A stretch of DNA of 64,000 nucleotides, taken from NCBI GenBank assembly GCA_030674155.1, contig CM060342.1, forward strand, positions 15,937,047 to 16,001,046. The letters run 5' to 3'. A program made the position numbers and the translations under genes. Positions 12,048 through 25,213 of this stretch are shown here, piece after piece; positions within the stretch are counted from its first letter, which is position 1, and the number at the start of each line of letters is the position of its first letter. Below the pieces are notes generated by a model. It worked only from the letters and a program-made list of their open reading frames with translations, was not told the origin of the DNA and did not search any database. Source of the DNA: Stramonita haemastoma. Lineage: Eukaryota > Mollusca > Gastropoda > Neogastropoda > Muricidae.

Positions 12048-12256
12048 TTTCATTCTTTTATTTCAGGAATATGGAATAAGCACTTTTATAACCCACTCCC
12101 TGTGTGTATGCAGTTTTGTAAATTTTGTCATCCATTCCCACTGACACAATGGCCCATCTTTTGAAAAGCGGACTGGGTTTTAATGTGTGTGAAGGTGTTC
12201 TGTGCGCGTTCGCACATGAAACCTTGGTCTATAGTTCATCCGAAGGACCATTGCAG
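12048..12256 (-). mobile_element. SINE core-t1 fragment
   Basis: CATTCTTTTATTTCAGGAAT to CTATAGTTCATCCGAAGGAC. Confidence 0.8.
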
Positions 12257-12259
12257 ACT

Positions 12260-12670
12260 ATAATGGCTTGTGCATTGCTGTATCAGCCAAACAACATTCA
12301 AAAGTTTAGTTTCCAAGGATTTTTTTTATCCCTTTGTGTTGGTCCAGACCAAAAGCTGTCAGTTATTGATGTAAAATGAGCAAAGTCATACATTCAAACA
12401 GTTTGTTGTAAAATGTTATGTTGAGATTTGTCTTTCAACCATGATAAGATCTTAGCATAACAGCCTGCACTCTCCTTTAAGAGAAAAAAAAATCCCCTTA
12501 AGTCAGCGTATGGATGCCTATATATGGCAAGGTATTAGAAAAGAGTCATGCGACACACGAATTTTTCATCAGTGTGTATTTCAATCTCTCAGTGATTCCC
12601 AGGGGGGGTGAGTGAATCAGTGCATTTCTGGGTGATCCTCAAGGTGTTAAGCTGGGGAACATGTCACAAC
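12260..12670. repeat. Dispersed repeat shared with 44,640-44,985
   Basis: Both contain TGTCAGTTATTGATGT, CACTCTCCTTTAA, AGTCAG.GTATG..TGCCTATAT and CAGTGATTCCCAGG in order. No coding frame and no tRNA head seen; shorter pieces at 29,757-29,800 and (reverse) 55,305-55,375. Confidence 0.7.
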
Positions 12671-12707
12671 ATGAGCTCATGATGAAAGTCTGTATTACAC
12701 ACACACC

Positions 12708-13055
12708 GATAGCCTGATGGTCATAGTGATGCCCTCGTGCTATGTTGACCCAGATTCGAATCTTGTTCAAGATGATTTTTTTCCTCTGGAGTTAACATCA
12801 GTGTCGACTCCACTCCCCCCAAAGGTCCTATGAAAGAGACTAAACTGAGGTCCTGTGTGCAAACGCACACATAACATCTTGTGCACAAGGTAAAACCTGT
12901 TCTGCTTTCTGGGAGAGCAGGCCATTGTGTGCCGGTGGGAATGGATGACAAAATTTACAAAACTGCATACATATAGGGATTGGATGTAAAAAAAAAAAAA
13001 AAAAAAAAAAAGCACGTGAGTGCTTATTTCATTAACATTGAAATAAAAGAATAAT
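12708..13055 (+). mobile_element. SINE head A-tail t1, full length
   Basis: CGATAGCCTGATGGTCATAG, core, then an A run before GCACGTGAGTGCTTATTTCA. Confidence 0.85.
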
Positions 13056-13765
13056 TATAAAAAAAAACACTTCATAAAATGGTGTTAAGACAAATATGTG
13101 AACAGTTTAAGATTTAACACACACACACACACATGAGCGCACGCACACACACTGTATAGAATCAATATGTATTCATAAAAAATTGGAGATTTTCATCAGC
13201 TGTTAGTATTACTTTATTGCTAAAATTGTAGTGGTGTGTGCCTGTCTAAGAACACATTGAATGATAAGACAAGATTATTGTAATCATTTGTGAGTGAACT
13301 TGCACACACACATGCACGCACACACAAACACAGACACAGACACAGACACACACACACACAGAGAGAAATATGCATTATATAATGTATGCCAATTTAATTT
13401 TGGGTGGCAATCACTACTTGAGCTTAGCATGGGTAGGCTACAGATGTAAATCATAATACAGCATGAACCACAGCCTTGAATATTTTAAAAAAAAAATAAA
13501 AATTTTTTTGAAAAGTCTTCCAATTCTATACTGTTGAGGGGTTTGTCTGAACCCTATACATTGGGGGAAAAGTCTAATGATCACCCCACTCATACTGAAA
13601 GACTTTCTGCTTGGGCTCACACCACCATGCTGCCCACACTTTTGGTTTTCTTGACTGTGGTTGTTTTTAGACAGGAAAGGGAATTCAGATTTTGTTTTCA
13701 TACATGATTTTTTGAAATTTTTGTTTTAACTTCATGAGGGAGATTGTCTACATTTTTTGGGGGGG

Positions 13766-14018
13766 GTTCCTCAGCTAGAGCTTTGAGGTTCACCAGAGGT
13801 GAGTTTTTTGCTTATGCAACCATTTACCCCCCACCATTTAGGTAGCTGCATTAAAATTTTTGGAGATGGTGTCTTAACACAACACCTGTTTGCATGCATC
13901 CCCCCAAAAAAAGTCACCCAATTTTTTTAGCACAAACTGGTGGAACGGTTGAGTCGGTGAAGGCTCAAAACCAGGCCATCAGATCACAAGTTCAAGTTCT
14001 AACCACTAGCGCCCCCCC
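13766..14018 (-). mobile_element. SINE head A-tail t2, core deleted
   Basis: t2 tail CTAGAGCTTTGAGGTTCACC, then directly the head end AGGCCATCAGATCACAAGTT CAAGTTCTAACCACTAGCGC. The duplication start (13,982) falls inside its head. Confidence 0.7.
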
Positions 14019-14099
14019 CCAACAAAAAACAAACAAAAAACAAAACAACCAAAAAAACGCCACAAAACAATAAGAGATGGATAGATTGATTTTAAAATG

Positions 14100-14476
14100 A
14101 AAATGTGATGGATGCTAAAGTCGAGTGGTTATGGCCGTTTGACTTTAATCCCCTGGGTCCATGAAGTCATGGGTTTGAATCTTAGCATCATCTGGTGAAT
14201 TATGGGTGGGGATTTTTATAATCTCCCAGGTCAACTTCAAGTGCAGACCTGCCAGTGCCTTAATTCTCTTTGTTTATATCCACATGTAGAAGATCAAATA
14301 ATATGCACATCAAAGATTCTGTAACTCATGTTGGCATACGGTGGGTTACGGAAAGACAAGCATACCCAGCATACATCCCAGAAGTCGGAACGCAGCTACC
14401 TTCATGGTGGGCAAAACCGGTTGCATACACAAAATCTCACCATTGGTGAACCTCAGAACTTTAGCCGAAAGAATTT
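14100..14476 (+). mobile_element. SINE head E-body E-tail t2
   Basis: AAGTCGAGTGGTTATGGCCG, box B GGGTTTGAATC, body E, ending CTCACCATTGGTGAACCTCA GAACTTTAGCCGAAAG. Confidence 0.85.
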
Positions 14477-14601
14477 AAATAAAACAAAAAGATAATGCAA
14501 AAGTGAAATTAGCAACAAATTCTCCAGACTCAACTAGGAAGTCCATATGGAGTCAGTCTCCCTCACCACAGCAGCCAACCAAGTCAACTCAGACACTGAC
14601 A

Positions 14602-14695
14602 AGTCAAATCAAAATTTTATTTCCAGATGGTACATTCAGTGGGCAATAAATTTGCTTTTTTTCATCAAGCCATCTATCCAGAAAATAAACCCAAC
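14602..14695 (-). repeat. LINE-like 3' tail repeat
   Basis: TCAAATCAAAATTTTATTTC followed by CAGATGGTACATTCAGTG and AATAAATTTGC. Also at 1,680-1,775 and, through the duplication, 21,384-21,477. The TCAAA repeats at one end look like a retroposon tail. Confidence 0.6.
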
Positions 14696-15647
14696 CAAAT
14701 AAAAAAACAAACGAACTAACAAAAATAAAACAGCAAGCAAACAGAATAAATACAACCAAAAAAAAAAAAAACACTCGAAAATATTTAACTACAACACTGT
14801 TACTACAATCCATAATAATAAAATCAATTCAAAAGGTACTAAAGAAAATATAATTGCAGTCTTGCTCTGGCCCCCGCAATCCTTCTTCAGTGATACATCT
14901 CTCTGTCTGGGCTTTGCTTTCATCAAGTTAGTGCAGGCAGGGGGAGGTCTGTCAACTCTTTGTGTGTGCTGTGTGTGTGTGTTTCAGAGGACACCAGGGT
15001 TGAGTGGAGGAGTGTTGGATGGAGGCCGTTCACTACACACATGCTGGGTCTCACCTGGACATACCTGAAAAAATGGTCATGGTGGTATTGTTAAGACACG
15101 TCCACAGTTCTCTCAAAGTATAAGGGTAGGGGTAGGACGAGATTAGCTTTTTATTTATTTAATTTTTGGTGGGCATGTAAAAAGCTTATATTCTGTATAT
15201 TTCTGGGTTATGAGCTGCTCCTTGTTTTAAAGCTGCATCAGTATTTTGTTTATTGAACAACCGTGGCCTACTGATATAGATTTTGGTGATTTTTTTCTCT
15301 TTCTTTTTCAGAGTGCGCAAGATCAGTCTGTTTCTGGTCAAAGCTTGTAAGAGTATCTTGACTGAGCATATTGGCATTAATTTTGCCGGTTTTAGTTTTT
15401 AAAGCAATGTATGGCTTGCCCTGCCCAGTAATCTGTTATTTTCACAGTGAAAAGTCTTTTGCTGCAATACCGGATTCAGAAACAGCACTGCGCCTTATAG
15501 CCCAGAAAATATGGTACATACATGTAGAAAAGCTGAGGTCTGTGAGGGTTGGTTGGTTTTTGTTTTCTTATGGTCATTTTTCTTATCATTATATACAGCT
15601 GTTGCTTGCTTCCAAGAAATACAAAGGATTTTTTTCTTTTCTGTTCC

Positions 15648-15748
15648 TTGGCTAGAGCTCCAAGGTTCACCAATACCAATGGTGAGATTTTGTGTGTGCG
15701 GCCGTTTTTGCCCACCATGAAAGAAGCGACATTCTGACTTCAAGAATC
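15648..15748 (-). mobile_element. SINE tail t2 fragment
   Basis: TTGGCTAGAGCTCCAAGGTT CACCAATACCAATGGTGAGA; repeated at 22,430-22,530. Confidence 0.8.
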
Positions 15749-15845
15749 GAGAATGTTGGTTGTGCCTGAGCAGGAATGGACCATCTGTACCGCCAAGCTT
15801 GGTTTGTACCTCATGTTTTATGTTGATTAATCACCTTTGTATACA

Positions 15846-16225
15846 CATAATGTGATGTTCCACTACATAATGAGTTGCATTGCACCAGAGGTCAATTTCT
15901 AGTTATTGATATTTTATTAATCTGCAATAAAATGGTTATACAATAAAAAGGGGAAAAAAAAAGACTGAAAATCGGACAATTCTATCAAAATTAATTACAA
16001 CTTGAAATGATAGACTGTAGGAATTGACAAAATGAGAAATTGACAAGTTTTTCATCCTAATAGATGGTCAGAATGAGAGCTTGGGTATTTAAAAAAAAAA
16101 AAAAAAGTTTAAAGGCAAAAAGGAGACAAAGTTATAGATATTTGACCCCCACCTGCCTAAAATGGCTCCTAGAGGAAAAGGTGAGGTGCTAAGCGACTCA
16201 TTTCATGGTGGAGTATAACATATAC
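15846..16225. mobile_element. MITE-like element, about 380 bp
   Basis: GTGATGTTCCACTACATAAT at the left and CGACTCATTTCATGGTGGAG at the right form imperfect terminal inverted repeats. It shares TGACCCCCACCTGCCTAAAA and the subterminal region with 11,252-12,040. Duplicated at 22,630-23,008. Confidence 0.55.
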
Positions 16226-17533
16226 ATGTAGTACTTTACAAACTGTTGTCACTAGTTTTATCAACTACATTGGTGTAGGGCATGTGAAAAGTAGGACATT
16301 TCAAGTGCATATCAGCGTTGATTCTAGGTTGCGAGATTCTCGCAGTCTTTTGTCATTGAGGTACTAAAATGTGAGCAGTCTGCTCCCTCTGGTGCAAAGA
16401 TATAGAACAAATTTTGCATTAAAACTTTTTTTACAGGGGAAAAAAGTATGTAAAAGAAAAAGAAAGACATAAATTCAGCCCTTTACAAATTAGTTCATGT
16501 GTTTTATACAGTAAGTCCAAAATAGTAGGCAAGAGCACTGAATCCCAAAGAGATGTACATGGGATACAGTATTTGGGTGGTAAAAACAGTTGGGTTTTTT
16601 TGTTTCTGTTTCCACAATTGCTGTTTTTTTTCTTGGTCTGTAAAGAAGTATCCCCCCCCTCCCCCCCCAAAAAAAAATGTGTAGTTAAATTTTTTCTTAA
16701 ACAATATCTGACCAACATTTTGTTTAGCGTTTTAGCTACAGGTTAAATTTTTCCGTTTAGATAAAAAAAAAATCCACTACCCCCAAAAGAAAGTTTTTCC
16801 TTCTACAAAACAGAAACTATTTCTGTTAATTTTTAAAGAAAAATCATCATGGTTCTTTCTTGATACAACCCTCAGAAACTGATGCACCAAGCTCCTTCTG
16901 AAAAATCTATAAAACGGGGGATGAATGGACAGATTTTACTGAAAGAGAGTAATAGAATAAAAAACGATTTAATAGAATAAACGATTGTTTTCCTTTCACA
17001 TCCACTCCTCTTTAGAATAAGAGAAAGAAAAACATGAATTACAACAACAACAAAAAGTCATGAAGACTACATTATTTTACCATGAAAGCTATTTTTAAGA
17101 AAGCAATGTCAGGCCAAAGAATACATTTTGAAGAACCATGAGGGAGGGAGGGAGAACTAGAAAAAGGTGTGAAGCAGTATAGGAGAGGAAGTGGTTTTTT
17201 TTCTTTTTCAAATTGGTAGGGTTATTTCAACACATTATTCATAGAAAATAAAAGTAGATGGCTAACATGAGATCGATTGTACACCGCGGTGAGCCCATGT
17301 TGGGGAATTTGCGCTATATAAGCCTCCATTTTATTATATTTATATATTATTATCCCAAGCCCACATTTTCATCCCTTTTTCATAGGTTTTAAAGTGCCAA
17401 GACATACAAATCATAGCTGCCAACCATTTCTTTTTTACCAGGAATAATTTCCAGTCTCTAGCAACAAAAATCTGGTATATGAAATTGAAAAAAAACAACC
17501 CTAAACCACACACACACAAAAAAAAAGCACAAA
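16226..17533. other. Non-coding AT-rich stretch in the duplicated unit
   Basis: No gene seen. A small piece GCGCTATATAAGCCTCCATT with an ATT-rich tail (17,310) resembles a retroposon 3' end also seen at 54,470. Repeated at 23,009-24,313. Confidence 0.5.
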
Positions 17534-17820
17534 GATGTCGAAGAAATGTGCAAAGGCTGGTAGCTGTGTCTATCAGAAGTTTGTTCTTAATCCATGGAAG
17601 ATTTTCCATACATTGATCGGTTTCAACAAAGGTTATGCCTTCCACCACACTTAAGAGATGGTGCAATTTTAAAATTTCACATGGCAAGCGCAGTGACATT
17701 ACTGCACATATTGTTTACAGCTGTGATTTTAGCACAGCAGTTCTGATTTCAGCTGTTTTACTACATTGCTGTTCCATTTGCTCAAAAACTGCCTGCTTCT
17801 TTTTTTTGGTTTTGTTTGCA
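17534..17820 (+). pseudogene. BED-finger transposase relic in duplication copy 1
   Basis: MSKKCAKAGSCVYQKFVLN followed by a frame break, then CNFKISHGKRSDITAHI (BED-like FxISHGxRxDIxxH). It shares the leading GATGTCGAAGAAA with 6,540. Repeated at 24,314-24,600. A further decayed piece (FKVLHGQRKNIT) lies at 18,610-18,660. Confidence 0.45.
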
Positions 17821-18396
17821 AGTTTATAGAGCCAGTTCAAATACAAGTGAATATGCTGACAGAACGAGCAAGGGGAAGTAATGAATGAGACCTCTACTAA
17901 AACTGGTCTATTTTGACCATGGAGATTTTTTTGTTTAAAAATTTTTTTTTTATTTTGACCATGGAGTTGGACAGGGGGAGATAAAACATGACCCACAGAT
18001 GGCCCTCTTTCTTGAAATCCTAGAATCAACACTGTATGTTGGTATGTACATGACTGATAAGAGCAGAAGTAGGTATTGTTAGACTGTTTTACATGACATG
18101 ACAGCAGGTACGCAGCAGGTAAGTGTAAAATGGATACATGTATTTGACATGACCCTGTGTTGTGCTGAGGACAGCAGCAGATATTGGAACGTGTATTCAG
18201 GTCAGTCATCTGTAATAGAGGGAAGTGGAGAATGTAGTCAGTTTGTTCATATGCCTGAAGAGGATGGAAGGGACTTAGTCAAAAGCTTTGTTAATGTTTT
18301 TCGTATAAAAAAAAAATTGACCACAGCTGCCAACCATTCCTTTGCCCCCAGTTTTTAGCCGTGAATCTAGTTTTGAAAATATTCTAAAAACCATCC

Positions 18397-18427
<31 letters not shown>

Positions 18428-18789
18428 ACACTGATAACTATGATGGCAATGTGCATACTTGTTTCCAATACCGATCACTGAAATGTTGAAGAAAAGAAGT
18501 GCTCAATGAAATAGCAGTACCTTGATCACAAATACAAGGATGTTTTTTATTTATATGCTGATCAGTCTCGACAAGGCAAAACTTTCGCTTTTGGCTGCAC
18601 TCTTTCTGTGTGCTTTTAAAGTTTTGCATGGCCAGCGAAAGAATATTACTTGCATTTGGATTTCATCAGTTTGCTGTGTGAGTTGCTGACTTTTTGCAAA
18701 TTTTTTGCATGCGAATGATGCATGGACAAAACAAGGAATAGCAGACAACGCCCAAAGAAGATAATGACAATGCAGTTGCGCTTCAAGAA

Positions 18790-18900
18790 GTCAAGTCAAA
18801 GTCAAAAACACTTTAATCATCCCTGAAGGGCAATTACAATACTGACAGGCATATTGATACAAATCATAATCAAACACACGAAATAACTACATTTCATATT
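18790..18900 (-). repeat. Retroposon 3'-end repeat
   Basis: AAGTCAAAGTCAAAAACACT TTAATCATCCCTGAAGGGCA ATTACAATACTGACAGGC. The same family is at 25,570-25,690 (duplication) and in the opposite orientation at 60,775-60,885, where it ends in TTGACTTGACTTGACT. Confidence 0.65.
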
Positions 18901-20400
18901 TGTTCAGACATTATATAACTTCAAATAAAAATGTCACAAACACTCACACTCTACGCGCGCGTGCTTGCACACACGCAAACACACACACACACACCAATGT
19001 TTAGATACAATGTTCTTAAAAAAACAACAACAAAAAAACCATTGACTAGAAAAGACATATAATCACCATTATTTACGCACTGTACGCGCGCGTTCGCACA
19101 TATACATGCATGCACACACGCTCTCCCCCCTCCCACACCCACTCGCCCACACACACACACGGTCCCCCCCCCCCCCCCACACACTATCCACACCCCACCC
19201 CCACAAGCACACACACACAAGCACAAAGTGACACACTTACATTTACACACACACTCAGAAGGATGTCTTAAGAGGAAGTCTCTCCTGGATAGACTGTAAT
19301 TCAGAACAACAAAGCCAGGCTGAAACTTTGCGTTAAGCTGTGCAGAGACTAGATGACTAAAGTGGCATCAAACAAAACAAGAGTTCTTGCTGAGCTTGTG
19401 GTGAAGTCTGGCCCAGACTGCTGGACACTTTGCACTTCAGTTATTAGAAGTGATCACTGTACTTTTGGTTTCCACCTACGGCCATTTTCAGTTTTAAAGT
19501 GAAACACAATACTCTTTCCTGACGACAGTGTCTTGTCAGATAACTTTGTACAAAAAAAAAAAGCTTCAGGGGATGCAACCCCCTGACCCCTGCTTCCTAC
19601 CACTCCCCCCCCCCTCCCCTCCATTTTTTGGATTCTCAACAGTTGGCAGCTGTGCTTGTCATGGAGGCAATTTTAGAATTGTCATTTGTAAAAATAAACT
19701 TGCAGATTAGCAGCTAGAGTAGTGCAGCTGTGCTGTCCTATTTGCTTTTAGATGAAAGAATTGTTATGAACAGAAGAAAGTTGGGCTAGGTATGTGAAGT
19801 ATAGACAAGAAACAGGAATTTGGGCAGGAGGGGGGGGGTTGTCGTACATAATTCTATGTGTCGTTTAAGGTGGGATGTGTTGAAATTGTTGACATTTTGT
19901 TTACAAGCCCACATGAGAAGTTGTGGCTTATATTGAAAGGGCATCACTTGTAAATCATTAAAATTCATAAATGACTGTTTTCTGCACTGTTGCCACGAAA
20001 AAACCCCAGTATGGTTGCCAAAACTAAATGTTTCAAACTTCTAAGCCTTTTTTTATCTATAACAAGTAGAAGAAACCCGTTTCTACAGACACGTTTTACA
20101 ACCTAAATTCTTTAAATTCACACAGGAAAAATTCCATATTTGCATTGAGCAATCGTTTTATTCTTTAAAAAAACAAAACAAAACAAAAACAGCACGATTT
20201 TGGCCACTTTAAACCCATGTCCCACCTTAAATGGTATATAGTGTTCTAAAATAGGGAGAGAGGCATTCAGTTTTAGGGGTAGTGTGTTGTGTTATATACG
20301 TAAGGGAAATGTGTTGTGTTATACACAGTTGTAGGGGTACCGTTATTTTATTTTATTTACTGTATTATGCTGTGTGTGTGTGCACATGCATGGGTGCACT
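18900..20400. other. AC/C-rich and AT-rich sequence, no gene recognised
   Basis: Impure AC and C tracts at 18,950-19,260, then unique AT-rich sequence. Repeated at 25,690-27,190. Confidence 0.5.
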
Positions 20401-20407
20401 TGTGTGG

Positions 20408-20476
20408 TAAGTGTCAGGGTAGTTAACTCGTACAGCTGACAATGTCAGCTGTACGAGTTAACTACCCTGACACTTA
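20408..20476. repeat. Perfect 33-bp inverted repeat with 3-base loop (copy 1)
   Basis: Arms TAAGTGTCAGGGTAGTTAAC plus TCGTACAGCTGAC at 20,408-20,440 and the exact complement at 20,444-20,476, loop AAT. The pairing extends 4 bp further with one G-T wobble. An AATAAA lies at 20,503-20,508. Confidence 0.97.
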
Positions 20477-20883
20477 TCACCCCCATGACCTGACCTGACC
20501 TCAATAAAGTTTCCGAAACCTCCTCCCCTGGTGTTCAGTGTTAGTAACCTTCACCTCTCCTGTCCTTGTTGCATGAGGTGTGCATGGGTGTGAGCTGTCG
20601 CAGAGAACTGTGGTCACTGTCCAACAGCTATATAAGTAAATTACCTCTAGGGGTGGGTGGTCGGGGGACTGGAGGTGGGAGACTATATAGCGCCTCAACA
20701 CTGCAAACCTTCCCCCACTTGGAAAACTGGAAGATAACCACCCCAACCCTACCCCCCCAAAAACGATCACAAGTTCAAGTTCTAACCACTAGCGCTCCCC
20801 CCCCAAAAAAAACAAACAAACAAACAAACACACCAAAAAACGCCACAAAACAATAAGAGATGGATAGATTGATTTTAAAATGA

Positions 20884-21257
20884 AAATGTGATGGATGCTA
20901 AAGTCGAGTGGTTATGGCCGTTTGACTTTAATCCCCTGGGTCCATGAAGTCATGGGTTTGAATCTTAGCATCATCTGGTGAATTATGGGTGGGGATTTTT
21001 ATAATCTCCCAGGTCAACTTCAAGTGCAGACCTGCCAGTGCCTTAATTCTCTTTGTTTATATCCACATGTAGAAGATCAAATAATATGCACATCAAAGAT
21101 TCTGTAACTCATGTTGGCATACGGTGGGTTACGGAAAGACAAGCATACCCAGCATACATCCCAGAAGTCGGAACGCAGCTACCTTCATGGTGGGCAAAAC
21201 CGGTTGCATACACAAAATCTCACCATTGGTGAACCTCAGAACTTTAGCCGAAGAATT
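20884..21257 (+). mobile_element. SINE head E-body E-tail t2 (duplication copy)
   Basis: Same as 14,100-14,476 apart from one base length change in the AGCCGAA run. Confidence 0.85.
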
Positions 21258-22629
21258 TAAATAAAACAAAAAGATAATGCAAAAGTGAAATTAGCAACAA
21301 ATTCTCCAGACTCAACTAGGAAGTCCATATGGAGTCAGTCTCCCTCACCACAGCAGCCAACCAAGTCAACTCAGACACTGACAAGTCAAATCAAAATTTT
21401 ATTTCCAGATGGTACATTCAGTGGGCAATAAATTTGCTTTTTTTCATCAAGCCATCTATCCAGAAAATAAACCCAACCAAATAAAAAAACAAACGAACTA
21501 ACAAAAATAAAACAGCAAGCAAACAGAATAAATACAACCAAAAAAAAAAAAAACACTCGAAAATATTTAACTACAACACTGTTACTACAATCCATAATAA
21601 TAAAATCAATTCAAAAGGTACTAAAGAAAATATAATGCAGTCTTGCTCTGGCCCCCGCAATCCTTCTTCAGTGATACATCTCTCTGTCTGGGCTTTGCTT
21701 TCATCAAGTTAGTGCAGGCAGGGGGAGGTCTGTCAACTCTTTGTGTGTGTGCTGTGTGTGTGTGTTTCAGAGGACACCAGGGTTGAGTGGAGGAGTGTTG
21801 GATGGAGGCCGTTCACTACACACATGCTGGGTCTCACCTGGACATACCTGAAAAAATGGTCATGGTGGTATTGTTAAGACACGTCCACAGTTCTCTCAAA
21901 GTATAAGGGTAGGGGTAGGACGAGATTAGCTTTTTTATTTATTTAATTTTTGGTGGGCATGTAAAAAGCTTATATTCTGTATATTTCTGGGTTATGAGCT
22001 GCTCCTTGTTTTAAAGCTGCATCAGTATTTTGTTTATTGAACAACCGTGGCCTACTGATATAGATTTTGGTGATTTTTTTCTCTTTCTTTTTCAGAGTGC
22101 GCAAGATCAGTCTGTTTCTGGTCAAAGCTTGTAAGAGTATCTTGACTGAGCATATTGGCATTAATTTTGCCGGTTTTAGTTTTAAAGCAATGTATGGCTT
22201 GCCCTGCCCAGTAATCTGTTATTTTCACAGTGAAAAGTCTTTTGCTGCAATACCGGATTCAGAAACAGCACTGCGCCTTATAGCCCAGAAAATATGGTAC
22301 ATACATGTAGAAAAGCTGAGGTCTGTGAGGGTTGGTTGGTTTTTGTTTTCTTATGGTCATTTTTCTTATCATTATATACAGCTGTTGCTTGCTTCCAAGA
22401 AATACAAAGGATTTTTTTCTTTCTGTTCCTTGGCTAGAGCTCCAAGGTTCACCAATACCAATGGTGAGATTTTGTGTGTGCGGCCGTTTTTGCCCACCAT
22501 GAAAGAAGCGACATTCTGACTTCAAGAATCGAGAATGTTGGTTGTGCCTGAGCAGGAATGGACCATCTGTACCGCCAAGCTTGGTTTGTACCTCATGTTT
22601 TATGTTGATTAATCACCTTTGTATACACA

Positions 22630-23008
22630 TAATGTGATGTTCCACTACATAATGAGTTGCATTGCACCAGAGGTCAATTTCTAGTTATTGATATTTTATT
22701 AATCTGCAATAAAATGGTTATACAATAAAAAGGGGAAAAAAAAAGACTGAAAATCGGACAATTCTATCAAAATTAATTACAACTTGAAATGATAGACTGT
22801 AGGAATTGACAAAATGAGAAATTGACAAGTTTTTCATCCTAATAGATGGTCAGAATGAGAGCTTGGGTATTTAAAAAAAAAAAAAAAAAGTTTAAAGGCA
22901 AAAAGGAGACAAAGTTATAGATATTTGACCCCCACCTGCCTAAAATGGCTCCTAGAGGAAAAGGTGAGGTGCTAAGCGACTCATTTCATGGTGGAGTATA
23001 ACATATAC
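22630..23008. mobile_element. MITE-like element in duplication copy 2
   Basis: Same element as 15,846-16,225, carried by the 6.78 kb duplication. Confidence 0.55.
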
Positions 23009-24313
23009 ATGTAGTACTTTACAAACTGTTGTCACTAGTTTTATCAACTACATTGGTGTAGGGCATGTGAAAAGTAGGACATTTCAAGTGCATATCAGCG
23101 TTGATTCTAGGTTGCGAGATTCTCGCAGTCTTTTGTCATTGAGGTACTAAAATGTGAGCAGTCTGCTCCCTCTGGTGCAAAGATATAGAACAAATTTTGC
23201 ATTAAAACTTTTTTTACAGGGGAAAAAAGTATGTAAAAGAAAAAGAAAGACATAAATTCAGCCCTTTACAAATTAGTTCATGTGTTTTATACAGTAAGTC
23301 CAAAATAGTAGGCAAGAGCACTGAATCCCAAAGAGATGTACATGGGATACAGTATTTGGGTGGTAAAAAACAGTTGGGTTTTTTTTGTTTCTGTTTCCAC
23401 AATTGCTGTTTTTTTTCTTGGTCTGTAAAGAAGTATCCCCCCCTCCCCCCCCAAAAAAAAATGTGTAGTTAAATTTTTTCTTAAACAATATCTGACCAAC
23501 ATTTTGTTTAGCGTTTTAGCTACAGGTTAAATTTTTCCGTTTAGATAAAAAAAAATCCACTACCCCCAAAAGAAAGTTTTTCCTTCTACAAAACAGAAAC
23601 TATTTCTGTTAATTTTTAAAGAAAAATCATCATGGTTCTTTCTTGATACAACCCTCAGAAACTGATGCACCAAGCTCCTTCTGAAAAATCTATAAAACGG
23701 GGGATGAATGGACAGATTTTACTGAAAGAGAGTAATAGAATAAAAAACGATTTAATAGAATAAACGATTGTTTTCCTTTCACATCCACTCCTCTTTAGAA
23801 TAAGAGAAAGAAAAACATGAATTACAACAACAACAAAAAGTCATGAAGACTACATTATTTTACCATGAAAGCTATTTTTAAGAAAGCAATGTCAGGCCAA
23901 AGAATACATTTTGAAGAACCATGAGGGAGGGAGGGAGAACTAGAAAAAGGTGTGAAGCAGTATAGGAGAGGAAGTGGTTTTTTTTCTTTTTCAAATTGGT
24001 AGGGTTATTTCAACACATTATTCATAGAAAATAAAAGTAGATGGCTAACATGAGATCGATTGTACACCGCGGTGAGCCCATGTTGGGGAATTTGCGCTAT
24101 ATAAGCCTCCATTTTATTATATTATTATTATTATCCCAAGCCCACATTTTCATCCCTTTTTCATAGGTTTTAAAGTGCCAAGACATACAAATCATAGCTG
24201 CCAACCATTTCTTTTTTACCAGGAATAATTTCCAGTCTCTAGCAACAAAAATCTGGTATATGAAATTGAAAAAAACAACCCTAAACCACACACACACAAA
24301 AAAAAGCACAAAG

Positions 24314-24600
24314 ATGTCGAAGAAATGTGCAAAGGCTGGTAGCTGTGTCTATCAGAAGTTTGTTCTTAATCCATGGAAGATTTTCCATACATTGATCGGT
24401 TTCAACAAAGGTTATGCCTTCCACCACACTTAAGAGATGGTGCAATTTTAAAATTTCACATGGCAAGCGCAGTGACATTACTGCACATATTGTTTACAGC
24501 TGTGATTTTAGCACAGCAGTTCTGATTTCAGCTGTTTTACTACATTGCTGTTCCATTTGCTCAAAAACTGCCTGCTTCTTTTTTTTGGTTTTGTTTGCAA
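24314..24600 (+). pseudogene. BED-finger transposase relic in duplication copy 2
   Basis: Same as the 17,534 copy, carried by the tandem duplication; the frame break is identical. Confidence 0.45.
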
Positions 24601-25182
24601 GTTTATAGAGCCAGTTCAAATACAAGTGAATATGCTGACAGAACGAGCAAGGGGAAGTAATGAATGAGACCTCTACTAAAACTGGTCTATTTTGACCATG
24701 GAGATTTTTTTGTTTAAAAATTTTTTTTTTTATTTTGACCATGGAGTTGGACAGGGGGGAGATAAAACATGACCCACAGATGGCCCTCTTTCTTGAAATC
24801 CTAGAATCAACACTGTATGTTGGTATGTACATGACTGATAAGAGCAGAAGTAGGTATTGTTAGACTGTTTTACATGACATGACAGCAGGTACGCAGCAGG
24901 TAAGTGTAAAATGGATACATGTATTTGACATGACCCTGTGTTGTGCTGAGGACAGCAGCAGATATTGGAACGTGTATTCAGGTCAGTCATCTGTAATAGA
25001 GGGAAGTGGAGAATGTAGTCAGTTTGTTCATATGCCTGAAGAGGATGGGAAGGGACTTAGTCAAAAGCTTTGTTAATGTTTTTCGTATAAAAAAAAAATT
25101 GACCACAGCTGCCAACCATTCCTTTGCCCCCAGTTTTTAGCCGTGAATCTAGTTTTGAAAATATTCTAAAAAACCATCCCCC

Positions 25183-25213
<31 letters not shown>

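Larger units (their letters stand above)
13982..20764. repeat. Tandem duplication, copy 1 (6,783 bp)
   Basis: Begins at GATCACAAGTTCAAGTTCTA and is repeated directly adjacent at 20,765. By eye the two copies differ only in homopolymer, microsatellite or other single-base length changes, for example in the A runs, (GT)n near 14,970 and the C run near 18,400. Contents: SINE E-t2, a LINE-like 3' tail, a t2 tail, a MITE-like element, BED-finger relics, a perfect hairpin at 20,408-20,476, and no intact gene. Confidence 0.95.

Noticed and set aside
17715..18209. 164-codon minus-strand frame
   Set aside because: No family match or splice context; it is antisense to a transposase relic and is repeated only through the duplication.
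20408..20476. Histone mRNA 3' stem-loop
   Set aside because: The stem is far longer than the histone hairpin and lacks its consensus, and no histone gene is nearby.
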